The position numbers were made by a program, and so were the translations under genes. This document shows positions 32,642 to 40,408 of a DNA stretch of 64,000 bases, in pieces. The notes beneath the pieces are model-generated. The model saw only the letters and a list, made by a program, of their open reading frames with translations, ran no database searches and had not been told where the DNA came from. Numbering within the stretch: position 1 is the stretch's first letter; each line of letters opens with the position of its first letter. The DNA comes from Verrucomicrobiota bacterium. Lineage in GTDB: Bacteria; Verrucomicrobiota; Kiritimatiellia; CAIQIC01. The stretch spans positions 1 to 64,000 of the forward strand of contig SCQF01000028.1 in NCBI GenBank assembly GCA_004321905.1, in the 5' to 3' direction.

Positions 32642-32983
32642 ATGAAATACATTATCGCCATCATTCAGCCCGACCGACTCGAAGAAGTTATGCAGCGGTT
32701 GGAGGAAAAGGAAATCCATCTCGTCACCGTGACCAACGTCATGGGGCGCGGTCGCCAGAAGGGCATCGCCGAGGTGTACCGCAGCCACCGGGAAGCGGGC
32801 ACGCTGCTCAAAAAGGTGAAACTCGAAATTGCCATCAACGACGCTTACCTCAAACCCGCGCTGGATGCGATCATCCAAGGTGGACGTACGGGGCAGGTCG
32901 GCGACGGCAAGATCTTCGTGATGAACCTTGATGAGTGCATCCGCATCCGCACCGGCGAAACCGGCGGGCCGGCCATCGGTTAA
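32642..32983 (+). CDS. glnK: P-II family nitrogen regulator, copy 1
   Basis: The 113-residue protein has the trimeric P-II fold. The T-loop reads GRGRQKGIAEVYRSHREAG and the C-loop GGRTGQVGDGKIFV. Position 51, the uridylylated tyrosine in E. coli GlnB/GlnK, is Glu here, with no length change. It lies 28 bp after amt1, the usual amtB-glnK pairing, and probably plugs the Amt pore in response to ATP/ADP/2-oxoglutarate. Confidence 0.94.
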   Translation: MKYIIAIIQPDRLEEVMQRLEEKEIHLVTVTNVMGRGRQKGIAEVYRSHREAGTLLKKVKLEIAINDAYLKPALDAIIQGGRTGQVGDGKIFVMNLDECIRIRTGETGGPAIG

Positions 32984-32993
32984 AAGACAAACT

Positions 32994-33022
32994 GCGGGCC
33001 GGCCGCCATTCGGCCGGCCCGC
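32994..33022 (+). terminator. Strong GC hairpin between glnK1 and the outer-membrane gene
   Basis: GCGGGCCGGCC and GGCCGGCCCGC form a perfect 11-bp stem with a 7-base loop. There is no T-run (TTCAACC follows), so it may attenuate or protect the mRNA rather than terminate it fully. Confidence 0.6.
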
Positions 33023-33054
33023 TTCAACCACAAAAAAACAAAAGGAACACCATC

Positions 33055-33816
33055 ATGAAAAACATAAAGAAATTAGCCGTGATCGGCCTGACCGCCGGTC
33101 TGCTAGCGGGATCGGCCTTGGCCACGCCCTCAACCACCTACTGGACGCCGGACACCACCGACATCCAAGGCTATAACGTGCTGCATCTGGGCATTGACAA
33201 TTATTTCACGGTACAGCGCAAGGCCGACAAAAATGCGGGCGCGTTCCCGACCGATCTGCAGGCCGAATATGGCATCCTGCCGTTCGACAAGGTCCAAGCG
33301 GAGATCGGTATTGATTACTTGGAGCCTTCAGATTACCCGTTCTTCTTCAATGCCAAGATCGGCACGCCCGAAGGCGCGTTGTTTGGAGGATCGCCAGCCT
33401 TGAACGTGGGCATCTTCAACGTCGGCACCCAAAAAGGGGTCACCGACTATGACATCGTGGACGCGATGATCGGCAAGACCATCCCGTACTTCGGACGCCT
33501 ATTCCTCGGCGGCTATGTCGGCAACGCCAAGACGCTCGTTAATAGCGACGGTAAGAGCGACAACGCCGGCGTCATGCTCGCGATGGATCACGGGTTCTGG
33601 AACGTCAAAGAGAAGAACGGCGATGAATACAGCAAATGGGTCTTCGCGGCCGACTGGATGTCCGGCAAAAACGCGGTCGGCGGCGGTGGCGCGGGCATCT
33701 ATTACTACTTCACCAAAAACATCAGCCTGTTGACGGGCCCGGTTTTCTTCAACGACAAGGGCATCAACGGCGAATGGAAATGGACAACCCAACTCGACAT
33801 CAACGTTCCGTTCTGA
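33055..33816 (+). CDS. Putative outer-membrane protein linked to the amt-glnK module
   Basis: The 253-residue protein has a signal peptide (MKNIKKLAVIGLTAGLLAGSALA) and alternating amphipathic strands. Aromatic-rich segments such as NYFTVQR, FFFNAKIG and GIYYYFTKNISLLTGPVFF are present, with a terminal aromatic residue (VPF). Together these suggest an outer-membrane beta-barrel of about 12-14 strands. I do not recognise a named family. Its position between the two amt-glnK modules, 72 bp after glnK1, suggests nitrogen-regulated expression, which is inference. AAAGGA precedes the ATG by 9 bp. Confidence 0.7.
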   Translation: MKNIKKLAVIGLTAGLLAGSALATPSTTYWTPDTTDIQGYNVLHLGIDNYFTVQRKADKNAGAFPTDLQAEYGILPFDKVQAEIGIDYLEPSDYPFFFNAKIGTPEGALFGGSPALNVGIFNVGTQKGVTDYDIVDAMIGKTIPYFGRLFLGGYVGNAKTLVNSDGKSDNAGVMLAMDHGFWNVKEKNGDEYSKWVFAADWMSGKNAVGGGGAGIYYYFTKNISLLTGPVFFNDKGINGEWKWTTQLDINVPF

Positions 33817-33843
33817 TCGGTCTTCAAAAGGCCGCAAGGCCGG

Positions 33844-33882
33844 CCCCGCGGTGAGACCGCCCTCCCACCGCGGGGCTTTCTT
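33844..33882 (+). terminator. Rho-independent terminator after the first amt operon
   Basis: CCCCGCGGTG and CACCGCGGGG form a perfect 10-bp stem followed by CTTTCTTAT. It closes the amt1-glnK1-outer-membrane-protein operon. Confidence 0.8.
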
Positions 33883-33889
33883 ATCCAAC

Positions 33890-33940
33890 TTTTCCCAACC
33901 TTGGAAACCAATTCGAGGGCGTTTTCCAAGGCTTGGAAAA
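33890..33940. repeat. Phased palindrome pair (32-bp spacing)
   Basis: Copies at 33890-33908 (TTTTCCCA-ACC-TTGGAAAC) and 33922-33940 (TTTTCCAA-GGC-TTGGAAAA) follow the terminator, upstream of the second amt promoter. Confidence 0.9.
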
Positions 33941-34102
33941 ACAGTTTTGGCGACTACGTTTTTGTCGTTCCGTTTTAATTTTATGGCTGTTTTTGTAGCG
34001 CAAGAGCGCCGGAGTGACTGATTTGATATTTAATTTTTTTCTGTTCAACTTTTTCCACCCCAAAAGGCTGCGATAATTTTTACCGCCACGACAAGGCCGC
34101 CT

Positions 34103-34118
34103 TGGCACGATGGCTGCT
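34103..34118 (+). promoter_or_regulatory. Sigma-54 promoter of amt2
   Basis: TGGCACG-ATGG-CTGCT is a near-perfect -24/-12 element. It is followed by AAGCC, as at the amt1 promoter (AAGGC). The sequence 130 bp upstream (33972-33997) shares the GTTTTAATTTTAT...TGTTTTTGTA block with amt1. Confidence 0.8.
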
Positions 34119-34181
34119 AAGCCGGTGGCCCGCGCCGGTGGCAATGAGGCTGCCGGGCAAAAACCGTTGGAGGGCAGGTTT

Positions 34182-35534
34182 ATGCAGCAGCGAATCGTAT
34201 TGGCTGCGTTGGTGGTGTTGGCCGTGTTGGCCATGACCATCGGCGCATCGGCGCAACAGGTGGCCGCGAGCGCGGCGCCGGCGGTGCTTTCGGCCAAGGA
34301 CGTTAGCGCGGGCGACACCGCGTGGGTCAGTATCAGCACCGGCTTGGTTCTGTTGATGACCATCCCCGGACTCGCGTTTTTCTATGGCGGCCTCGTGCGC
34401 CGCAAAAACGTGCTCTCCATCCTCATGCAGTGCTTCATGATGATGTGTCTGATCACACTACAATGGGTGTTGTTTGGCTACAGCCTCGCGTTCGGCCCGG
34501 ACGTGAAGGGCCTGATCGGCAATCTCGCGTGGGCCGGACTACAAAATGTCAGCGCGGATACGCCGAGCGCCTATGCGCCGACCATCCCACACCAGATGTT
34601 CATGATTTTTCAGATGATGTTTGCGGTCATCACGCCCGCGCTCATCGTCGGCGCCTTCGCGGAACGCATGAAGTTCGCCGCGTTCGCCATCTTCTCGCTG
34701 CTCTGGGCGACATTCGTCTATGACCCGATCTGCCACTGGGTTTGGGGTAAAGGCGGGTTCCTGAACACCATGGGCGTGCTCGACTTCGCCGGCGGCACGG
34801 TCGTCCATATCAACGCCGGTATCGCCAGCCTCGTCGCCGCGCTCGTCATCGGCAAGCGCCTCGGTTATCCCAACCGCATGAGTCCGCCGCACAATTTGCC
34901 GTTCGCGACGCTCGGCGCGGGCCTGCTCTGGTTCGGCTGGTTCGGTTTCAACGCCGGCAGCGCGCTGTCCGCGGGCGGCCTCTCGACCCGCGCGTTCGTC
35001 GCCACGCACCTCGCGGCGGCGGCGGGCGGCCTGACGTGGGCCGTCATGGATATGGTCGCCAATAAACGCGCGACGGTGCTCGGCATCATCTCCGGCGGCG
35101 TCGCCGGCCTCGCCACGATCACGCAAGCCGCCGGCTATGTCACGCCGATGGCCGCCATCGCCATCGGCATCATCGCGGGCATCGTACCGTGGATTTTCGT
35201 CAGCATCATCAAGCCGAAATTCGGCTACGACGACGCGCTCGACGCGTTCGGCGTCCACGGCATCGGCGGTATTCTCGGCGCGTTGCTGACCGGCGTCTTC
35301 GCGTGCAAGGCGGTCAACTCCGCCGGCGCCGACGGACTGCTCTACGGCAATTTCCACCTTTTCAAAGTCCAGTGCATCGCCGTGGTCGTCACGATCACCT
35401 ACGCCTTCGTCGTCTCGTTCATTCTCCTGCGCTTGGTGGATGCGCTCGTTGGTCTGCGTGCCGACGCCCAGTCCGAACGTATCGGTCTCGACTTGACCGA
35501 CCACCGCGAAACCGGGTACACGGTGCTGGATTGA
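34182..35534 (+). CDS. amtB: Ammonium transporter (Amt), copy 2
   Basis: The 450-residue paralogue of the 31171 gene lacks the long Ala/Pro-rich tail. It has a signal peptide ending GASAQQ, then the same core motifs: FFYGGLVRRKNVLSILMQC, GGTVVHINAGIASLV and DAFGVHGIGGILGALLTG. It ends LDLTDHRETGYTVLD. ATG 34182 with GGAGGG 7 bp upstream is chosen; the longer frame starts inside the sigma-54 promoter. It forms a second amt-glnK operon with the following gene. Confidence 0.96.
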   Translation: MQQRIVLAALVVLAVLAMTIGASAQQVAASAAPAVLSAKDVSAGDTAWVSISTGLVLLMTIPGLAFFYGGLVRRKNVLSILMQCFMMMCLITLQWVLFGYSLAFGPDVKGLIGNLAWAGLQNVSADTPSAYAPTIPHQMFMIFQMMFAVITPALIVGAFAERMKFAAFAIFSLLWATFVYDPICHWVWGKGGFLNTMGVLDFAGGTVVHINAGIASLVAALVIGKRLGYPNRMSPPHNLPFATLGAGLLWFGWFGFNAGSALSAGGLSTRAFVATHLAAAAGGLTWAVMDMVANKRATVLGIISGGVAGLATITQAAGYVTPMAAIAIGIIAGIVPWIFVSIIKPKFGYDDALDAFGVHGIGGILGALLTGVFACKAVNSAGADGLLYGNFHLFKVQCIAVVVTITYAFVVSFILLRLVDALVGLRADAQSERIGLDLTDHRETGYTVLD

Positions 35535-35572
35535 AACGGTGAAATCAGGAATTTGAAATTCAAGAGGTCGCT

Positions 35573-35914
35573 ATGAAATATATTATCGCCATCATTCAAC
35601 CCGACCGGCTCGACGAAGTCATGCAGCGGCTGGAGGAGAAAGCAATCCATCTCGTCACCGTGACCAACGTCATGGGGCGTGGCCGCCAGAAAGGCATCGC
35701 CGAAGTCTATCGCAGTCACCGCGAAGCCGGCACCTTGCTCAAAAAGGTGAAACTCGAAATCGCCGTCAACGCGGAATACGTCAAACCCACACTCGCTGCG
35801 ATCATCGAGGGCGGGCGCACCGGCCAGGTCGGTGACGGCAAGATTTTCCTGCTGAATCTCGACGAAGTCATTCGTATCCGCACGGGCGAGACCGGCAAAG
35901 TTGCCATCGGCTAA
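35573..35914 (+). CDS. glnK: P-II family nitrogen regulator, copy 2
   Basis: The 113-residue protein is nearly identical to copy 1 through residue 60 and diverges mainly at residues 64-77. The T-loop GRGRQKGIAEVYRSHREAG again has Glu at position 51 instead of the uridylylatable tyrosine. The C-loop GGRTGQVGDGKIF is intact. It lies 38 bp after amt2 and ends next to a palindrome pair at a convergent junction. Confidence 0.94.
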   Translation: MKYIIAIIQPDRLDEVMQRLEEKAIHLVTVTNVMGRGRQKGIAEVYRSHREAGTLLKKVKLEIAVNAEYVKPTLAAIIEGGRTGQVGDGKIFLLNLDEVIRIRTGETGKVAIG

Positions 35915-35932
35915 ACCCGGTCAGCGCGCCTG

Positions 35933-35983
35933 TTTTCCAAGGTCTGGAAAAACGGTTGGAAACATTTTCCAAGCCTTGGAAAA
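35933..35983. repeat. Phased palindrome pair (32-bp spacing)
   Basis: Copies at 35933-35951 (TTTTCCAA-GGT-CTGGAAAA) and 35965-35983 (TTTTCCAA-GCC-TTGGAAAA) are near-perfect inverted copies of each other. They lie between glnK2 and the convergent oxidoreductase gene. Confidence 0.92.
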
Positions 35984-35998
35984 CGCGCCGCGCGTGTC

Positions 35999-38383
35999 TT
36001 ACTTCGCGGCTATCGGGATGGTGCGTCGGTTAACTTTTTGGATGCTGATGGCATCCACCGGACACGCCTCGACACACGCGCCGCACCGGATGCAATCTTC
36101 CTGATTGATCCAAATCAGCTGGGTGTCTTCTGTGCCGCGGGCTTTTTGATAGCCCACGATCCGCCCTTGCGCATCGTGCGTGAGAGAGCTGATTTTGACG
36201 ATACATTCTGGTCGTGGCTTGGCCTTGATGCACCAATCGCAGTAGATGCACTTGTCGGGGTCAATTTCAAATTTGTAATGGCAGAGATAGCAGCGCTGGG
36301 TTTCGTCGGTGGCCAGCGACGGTGAATAGCCGCGCTCGACTTCCGCCGTCAGTGTGCGCTGCTCCAGCGGTAATGCCGGCATTTTCTGCCGCGCCACAAA
36401 ATCCATTTCGCGGATACGTCCGGTCGCTGTCACATCTTCAACGACCGCCACGGTCTGTAAGCGCCGCTGACCGGTCAGCTTCAAATCCACCACTTCGGCA
36501 CACTGCTTGCCGTGCGCGATGGCGTTGATCAACGACGACGCACCGGTGGCGTAATCGCCGGCGACGAAAATTTTCGGATGTGCGGTCGCCGGTGACTTCC
36601 CACTCTTGAGCCAGCCATCCGGCCCGACCAAAGCGTCTTGAAACTCGGCATCAATCCAGACCGTCTGAGGGAATTGCCCGGTAGCCAACAGCACGGTGTC
36701 CGTGGGGATTTCAAATTCCGAGCCGGGGATTTCCACCGGACGGCGACGGCCCGACGAATCCGGCTCGCCGAGTTCCGTGCGGACGAACCGCATCGCCCGA
36801 ACACGCCCGTTTTCGCCGACATAGGCCACGGGGCTGACCATGAAATGCATCGGGATACCTTCGTGCCCCAGTTCTTCCAACTCGCCCGGTGTGATCAGCA
36901 TTTCGGTCTGCGACCGGCGGTAGAGCACCTTCACACTCTCGCCTTTAAGCTTCATGACGGCGGGTTCGCCCCGGCGATTGGTTTCCAGTTCCAACTCCAC
37001 TGTTTTGGCGCCCAGCCGAGCCGCCGTCCGCGCACAGTCCATCGCCGTAAAGCCACCGCCAATGACGAGCACGTTCGCGCCGACCTCGGTGGTGCGTGTC
37101 TCGTTGACCTCCAGCAGAAAATCCAACCCATGCCGAATACCTTTGAAATCATGGCCGGGGATGTTGAGCATGTTCGGATGCAGCGTCCCTGCCGCCAGCA
37201 CGACGGCGTCAAAATCCTTCACGAGCTGCGCCAGCGTGATATCGCGTCCGATGGCCGTGTTGCAAACGATCTGCACACCTAGCCGACGAACTTGCTCGAT
37301 CTCGCGCTCAATGACATCGCGCGGCAACCGGAATTCAGGGATGCCTTGGTTCATCATGCCGCCGGGGCGAACGTGTTTTTCGTAGACGGTCACCGCGTGC
37401 CCCAACAACGCGAGGTTACGCGCCGTCGCCAAGCCCGCCACACCCGCACCCACCACGGCCACCTTTTTGCCGCTCGCCGGAAACCACGGCTCCAGCATCA
37501 CCGGCGCTTGCTGCCGCAGATCGGCCGCCGCGCGCTTGGAGGAACAGATGGCCACCGACTCGCCCAGCCCTTCCCAGCCGTGTCGGCAGGCGGACTCGCA
37601 GGGCCGCGCACAGACACGCCCCAGCACGCCGGGGAATACATTGTCGCGGAGATTGATTCGATAGGCGCGTTCATATTCGCCACGGTAGATCGCAGAAAGA
37701 TATTCGGGAATATCGGTACCCGCCGGACAGGCTTTTTGGCACGGGATATTGCGGCCCAGCCAATCCAAATCTTTTCGCTGTGTGCCAACGCCACGGAGCA
37801 CCGACACCGCGTTGGAGGAATACGGCGCAGGCTCGTTCAACAGACGCACGTCATTCACTCCGCCTAAACGCTCCTTCGCCTTCTCCCACATGCGCGGGGG
37901 CAGCGCCGGCGCAGTCCCCTGCTGTATCGCCTCAGCCTGCTGCAAAGTCAGTTGATACGTTGTCGAAGCGGCATCACCAGCGGCCGCGCGTTGCAGCCAC
38001 GGCACCGCCTCCGCGGCACACCCCGCATGCAGCAGCGCCAAACCGCGCAGATATTGTGAAGCCGGCGGCGATTGTTCCGTGATGTACCGCGCGAACCAGC
38101 CAACCGCTTCGACGAATAATTCTTTACGGAAAGCCGCCACGCCACAGATGGCCATCATCTGCGGATCGGTATTGCCCAGTTCAAGGGAACGCTGGGCAAA
38201 AAAGTGGCAGGAAAAAACGTCGCCACGCGAATCGCCGCGTTGATAGTAGGCGCGCGCCAGCAACGCGCATAGCTGCGGATGATTGAGCGACTCGCGCGAA
38301 CGGAGCAGATTGATGGCTTGGTCATTCTGCTGTTTTTCCAACAAGCGTCCGGCTTCGACCAACAATGCTTCCGTATTTTTCAT
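35999..38383 (-). CDS. TPR-GltD-ferredoxin fusion oxidoreductase
   Basis: The 794-residue protein has three parts. Residues 1-160 are helical repeats of TPR type (NHPQLCALLARAYYQRGD). Residues 210-640 are a glutamate-synthase-small-subunit-like module with N-terminal Fe-S cysteines (CQKACPAGTD, CARPCESACRHG), FAD motif VAVVGAGVAGLATARNLA and NAD(P)H motif VLVIGGGFTAMDCARTA. The C-terminus has two ferredoxin-like clusters (CYLC...CIYCDWC and CIRCGACVEACPVDA). It lies 20 bp downstream of a siroheme reductase. It therefore probably passes NAD(P)H electrons to that enzyme, with no glutamate synthase large subunit in sight. Confidence 0.85.
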   Translation of the reverse strand: MKNTEALLVEAGRLLEKQQNDQAINLLRSRESLNHPQLCALLARAYYQRGDSRGDVFSCHFFAQRSLELGNTDPQMMAICGVAAFRKELFVEAVGWFARYITEQSPPASQYLRGLALLHAGCAAEAVPWLQRAAAGDAASTTYQLTLQQAEAIQQGTAPALPPRMWEKAKERLGGVNDVRLLNEPAPYSSNAVSVLRGVGTQRKDLDWLGRNIPCQKACPAGTDIPEYLSAIYRGEYERAYRINLRDNVFPGVLGRVCARPCESACRHGWEGLGESVAICSSKRAAADLRQQAPVMLEPWFPASGKKVAVVGAGVAGLATARNLALLGHAVTVYEKHVRPGGMMNQGIPEFRLPRDVIEREIEQVRRLGVQIVCNTAIGRDITLAQLVKDFDAVVLAAGTLHPNMLNIPGHDFKGIRHGLDFLLEVNETRTTEVGANVLVIGGGFTAMDCARTAARLGAKTVELELETNRRGEPAVMKLKGESVKVLYRRSQTEMLITPGELEELGHEGIPMHFMVSPVAYVGENGRVRAMRFVRTELGEPDSSGRRRPVEIPGSEFEIPTDTVLLATGQFPQTVWIDAEFQDALVGPDGWLKSGKSPATAHPKIFVAGDYATGASSLINAIAHGKQCAEVVDLKLTGQRRLQTVAVVEDVTATGRIREMDFVARQKMPALPLEQRTLTAEVERGYSPSLATDETQRCYLCHYKFEIDPDKCIYCDWCIKAKPRPECIVKISSLTHDAQGRIVGYQKARGTEDTQLIWINQEDCIRCGACVEACPVDAISIQKVNRRTIPIAAK

Positions 38384-38403
38384 CGTGACGGCTCTTGTGG
38401 AAT

Positions 38404-40107
38404 TCAGTTTTGCTGCTTGGTATCCACCGCGCCCGATTCCAACACCGCCTGTTCAAAAACGGGCTGTAACTGCAAGTTACGCAGATTAGCCGGCCCCTTC
38501 TGCGTTTGCGGTATTCCCAACAACTCCGCATATCGGGCATTGCCAACACGCCGCGCATATTCACCAAATTTTTCCTGCGGGCTGGCGCGTTGCGCCAGAT
38601 AGATTTCCAATATTTTGCGCACGGTGGATACCAACTCGGAAGAGGTCACATCGCACAGCGGTTGCGCGATATGCCCGGCGGCATCCAACCCGCCGCCAAG
38701 GCAGACCGAGAAGCCTTCCTCGCTGCCGGTCGCCATTGCCTTGCGCATGCCGCGCAACCCGATATCAGCCATCCAGTGCTGCGCGCAGGAATTGGGACAA
38801 CCGTTCATGTGCATACGCAACGTGCCCACCTGCTCCCACAATTTTTTGTCCGCCGCCAGTTCCGCATACAACCGGCGATAGGCGTTGGGCGTATCCGAAA
38901 CCGCCAGATTACACATCGTCGTGCCGACGCACGCGACCATGTCCGGCAAGCGTTCATGTCCCTCGGTGTTGAACCCGGCCTGATGAATCTCCGCCAACAG
39001 CGCATCCACATTCGCGGTGGGCACATTGCAGAGTTGGATATTCTGCCGCGCCGTCAGCATCACCGTGCCATCGCCATATTTTTCCGCCCAGCCGGAAAAC
39101 CGGCGCGCCTGAACCGCCGTCATTTCGCCGCGCAGAATCATCACGCGCACGGTATTCAGCCCCGGCTGACGTTGCGCGATCACTGCCTGCCCATCCAAAA
39201 AAGATGCGCCAATCATCGCGGAGACCGTGGCTTTTTCGAGTCGTTCCAAACCCTGGATATTCCGTTCCCGCAGCACTTCCAAAACCTTGTCCGCGAACCC
39301 GGCCGCGCCGAGCTGATCCACCACGAGTTTGAGTCGCGCCAGGCCGCGCATCCGCCGATTGCCCAGCCGTCGAAAGACCTCCGTAGTCGCCCGTGTCACC
39401 TCCAGCACGAGGTCTTCCGGCACCCATTCAAAAATCGTCTTGCCCATATACGGCCGCGCGCCCAACCCGCCGCCGGCGTGATGCCGCCAGCCGATCTCCT
39501 CCACGCCACGACTGCTCTTCCGACTGACCGGATACCAGCCTTGGCAATTCATCAACGTCTGACCGCACGCGCGCCCGCAACCCGCCACGCTGATCTTGTG
39601 CTTGCGCGGCAAGTTGCGCTGCCGATCTTTGAGTTCGGGGTCGTTGGCGATGGTCTCGATCATCGTCCGCACATTTTTCACTTCCAGCGGGCAGCCACCC
39701 TGCAACGGGCACGTCACCACGTTACGCGTCACATCACCGCACGCGTTCTTCGTGTCGAGCCCCACCTCTTTCAAACTCTCCAGCACCTTGTAAAGATCGC
39801 CCAGCCGCAGCCAGTGAAGCTGAAAAGTCTGCCGCGTCGTGAGGCACAACTGCCCTTGCGCATATTGCTCGGCCAAATCGGCGATACGTCGCACCTGCGG
39901 CGCTTTAAGCAGTCCGCCGGGGATGCGGATGCGCATCATGAAGAAACCCTTTTGCAACTGCTGATAGATGCCCGTCCACTTGAAGAACGCCAGATGGTTC
40001 GCCGGAATTTCTTCCAACGATTTCTTCGCCAGTTCGCGAAAATCGAAGTCGGGATTGATGGTCAGCTTGTCGCGTTCGATGGCGGTCAGTTCCGGTTGTG
40101 CGGGCAT
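38404..40107 (-). CDS. Siroheme nitrite/sulfite reductase (ferredoxin type)
   Basis: The 567-residue protein has the duplicated NirA/Sir fold. It shows substrate-binding TTRQTFQLHWL, DVTRNVVTCPLQGG and the first-repeat KHKISVAGCGRACG. The 4Fe-4S/siroheme cysteines are in ACVGTTMCNLAVSD (CX5C) and HMNGCPNSCAQHW (CX3C). It reduces nitrite to ammonium or sulfite to sulfide with six electrons. The neighbouring ammonium and P-II genes favour nitrite. ATG 40107 has AAAGGA 8 bp upstream. Confidence 0.92.
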   Translation of the reverse strand: MPAQPELTAIERDKLTINPDFDFRELAKKSLEEIPANHLAFFKWTGIYQQLQKGFFMMRIRIPGGLLKAPQVRRIADLAEQYAQGQLCLTTRQTFQLHWLRLGDLYKVLESLKEVGLDTKNACGDVTRNVVTCPLQGGCPLEVKNVRTMIETIANDPELKDRQRNLPRKHKISVAGCGRACGQTLMNCQGWYPVSRKSSRGVEEIGWRHHAGGGLGARPYMGKTIFEWVPEDLVLEVTRATTEVFRRLGNRRMRGLARLKLVVDQLGAAGFADKVLEVLRERNIQGLERLEKATVSAMIGASFLDGQAVIAQRQPGLNTVRVMILRGEMTAVQARRFSGWAEKYGDGTVMLTARQNIQLCNVPTANVDALLAEIHQAGFNTEGHERLPDMVACVGTTMCNLAVSDTPNAYRRLYAELAADKKLWEQVGTLRMHMNGCPNSCAQHWMADIGLRGMRKAMATGSEEGFSVCLGGGLDAAGHIAQPLCDVTSSELVSTVRKILEIYLAQRASPQEKFGEYARRVGNARYAELLGIPQTQKGPANLRNLQLQPVFEQAVLESGAVDTKQQN

Positions 40108-40226
40108 ATCAGTTTTCCTTTGCAAAAAATCGCCCAGCACGCTGGGCATTGGGCGCGGCTACTGTAGCGTGAAACCGCCCAAACGCAACCCTAACAGCAC
40201 ATGCGAAACCCTACGGAATCGCTTGA

Positions 40227-40309
40227 TTTTCCAAGGGTTGGAAAGCAAAACGCCGCACCTTTCCAAAGGATGGAAAAGTGCGGCGACAGAGTTTCCAGAG
40301 TCTGGAAAA
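40227..40309. repeat. Triple phased palindrome array (32 + 32 bp)
   Basis: Three copies at 40227-40245 (TTTTCCAA-GGG-TTGGAAAG), 40259-40277 (CTTTCCAA-AGG-ATGGAAAA) and 40291-40309 (GTTTCCAG-AGT-CTGGAAAA) step by exactly 32 bp each. Confidence 0.9.
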
Positions 40310-40325
40310 TAGACACGAAGGAAGC

Positions 40326-40394
40326 GGCGTGTGAGGACACACGCCCTCCAGTCTCCGTTTTATTGGAAATGGAGGGCGGCTGTCCCCAGCCGCC
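40326..40394. repeat. Two GC-rich hairpins (REPIN-like)
   Basis: GGCGTGTG-AGGA-CACACGCC (40326-40345) and GGCGGCTG-TCCC-CAGCCGCC (40375-40394) flank an inverted CGCCCTCCA/TGGAGGGCG pair. The element lies between nirA-like and argD, just after the palindrome triplet. Confidence 0.65.
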
Positions 40395-40408
40395 GGTTTG
40401 AGCGCGTG

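Noticed and set aside
40227-40309. CRISPR array, because of regularly spaced repeats
   Set aside because: Repeats are 19-bp palindromes that vary between copies, with only 13-bp spacers and mostly pairs. No cas genes are nearby.
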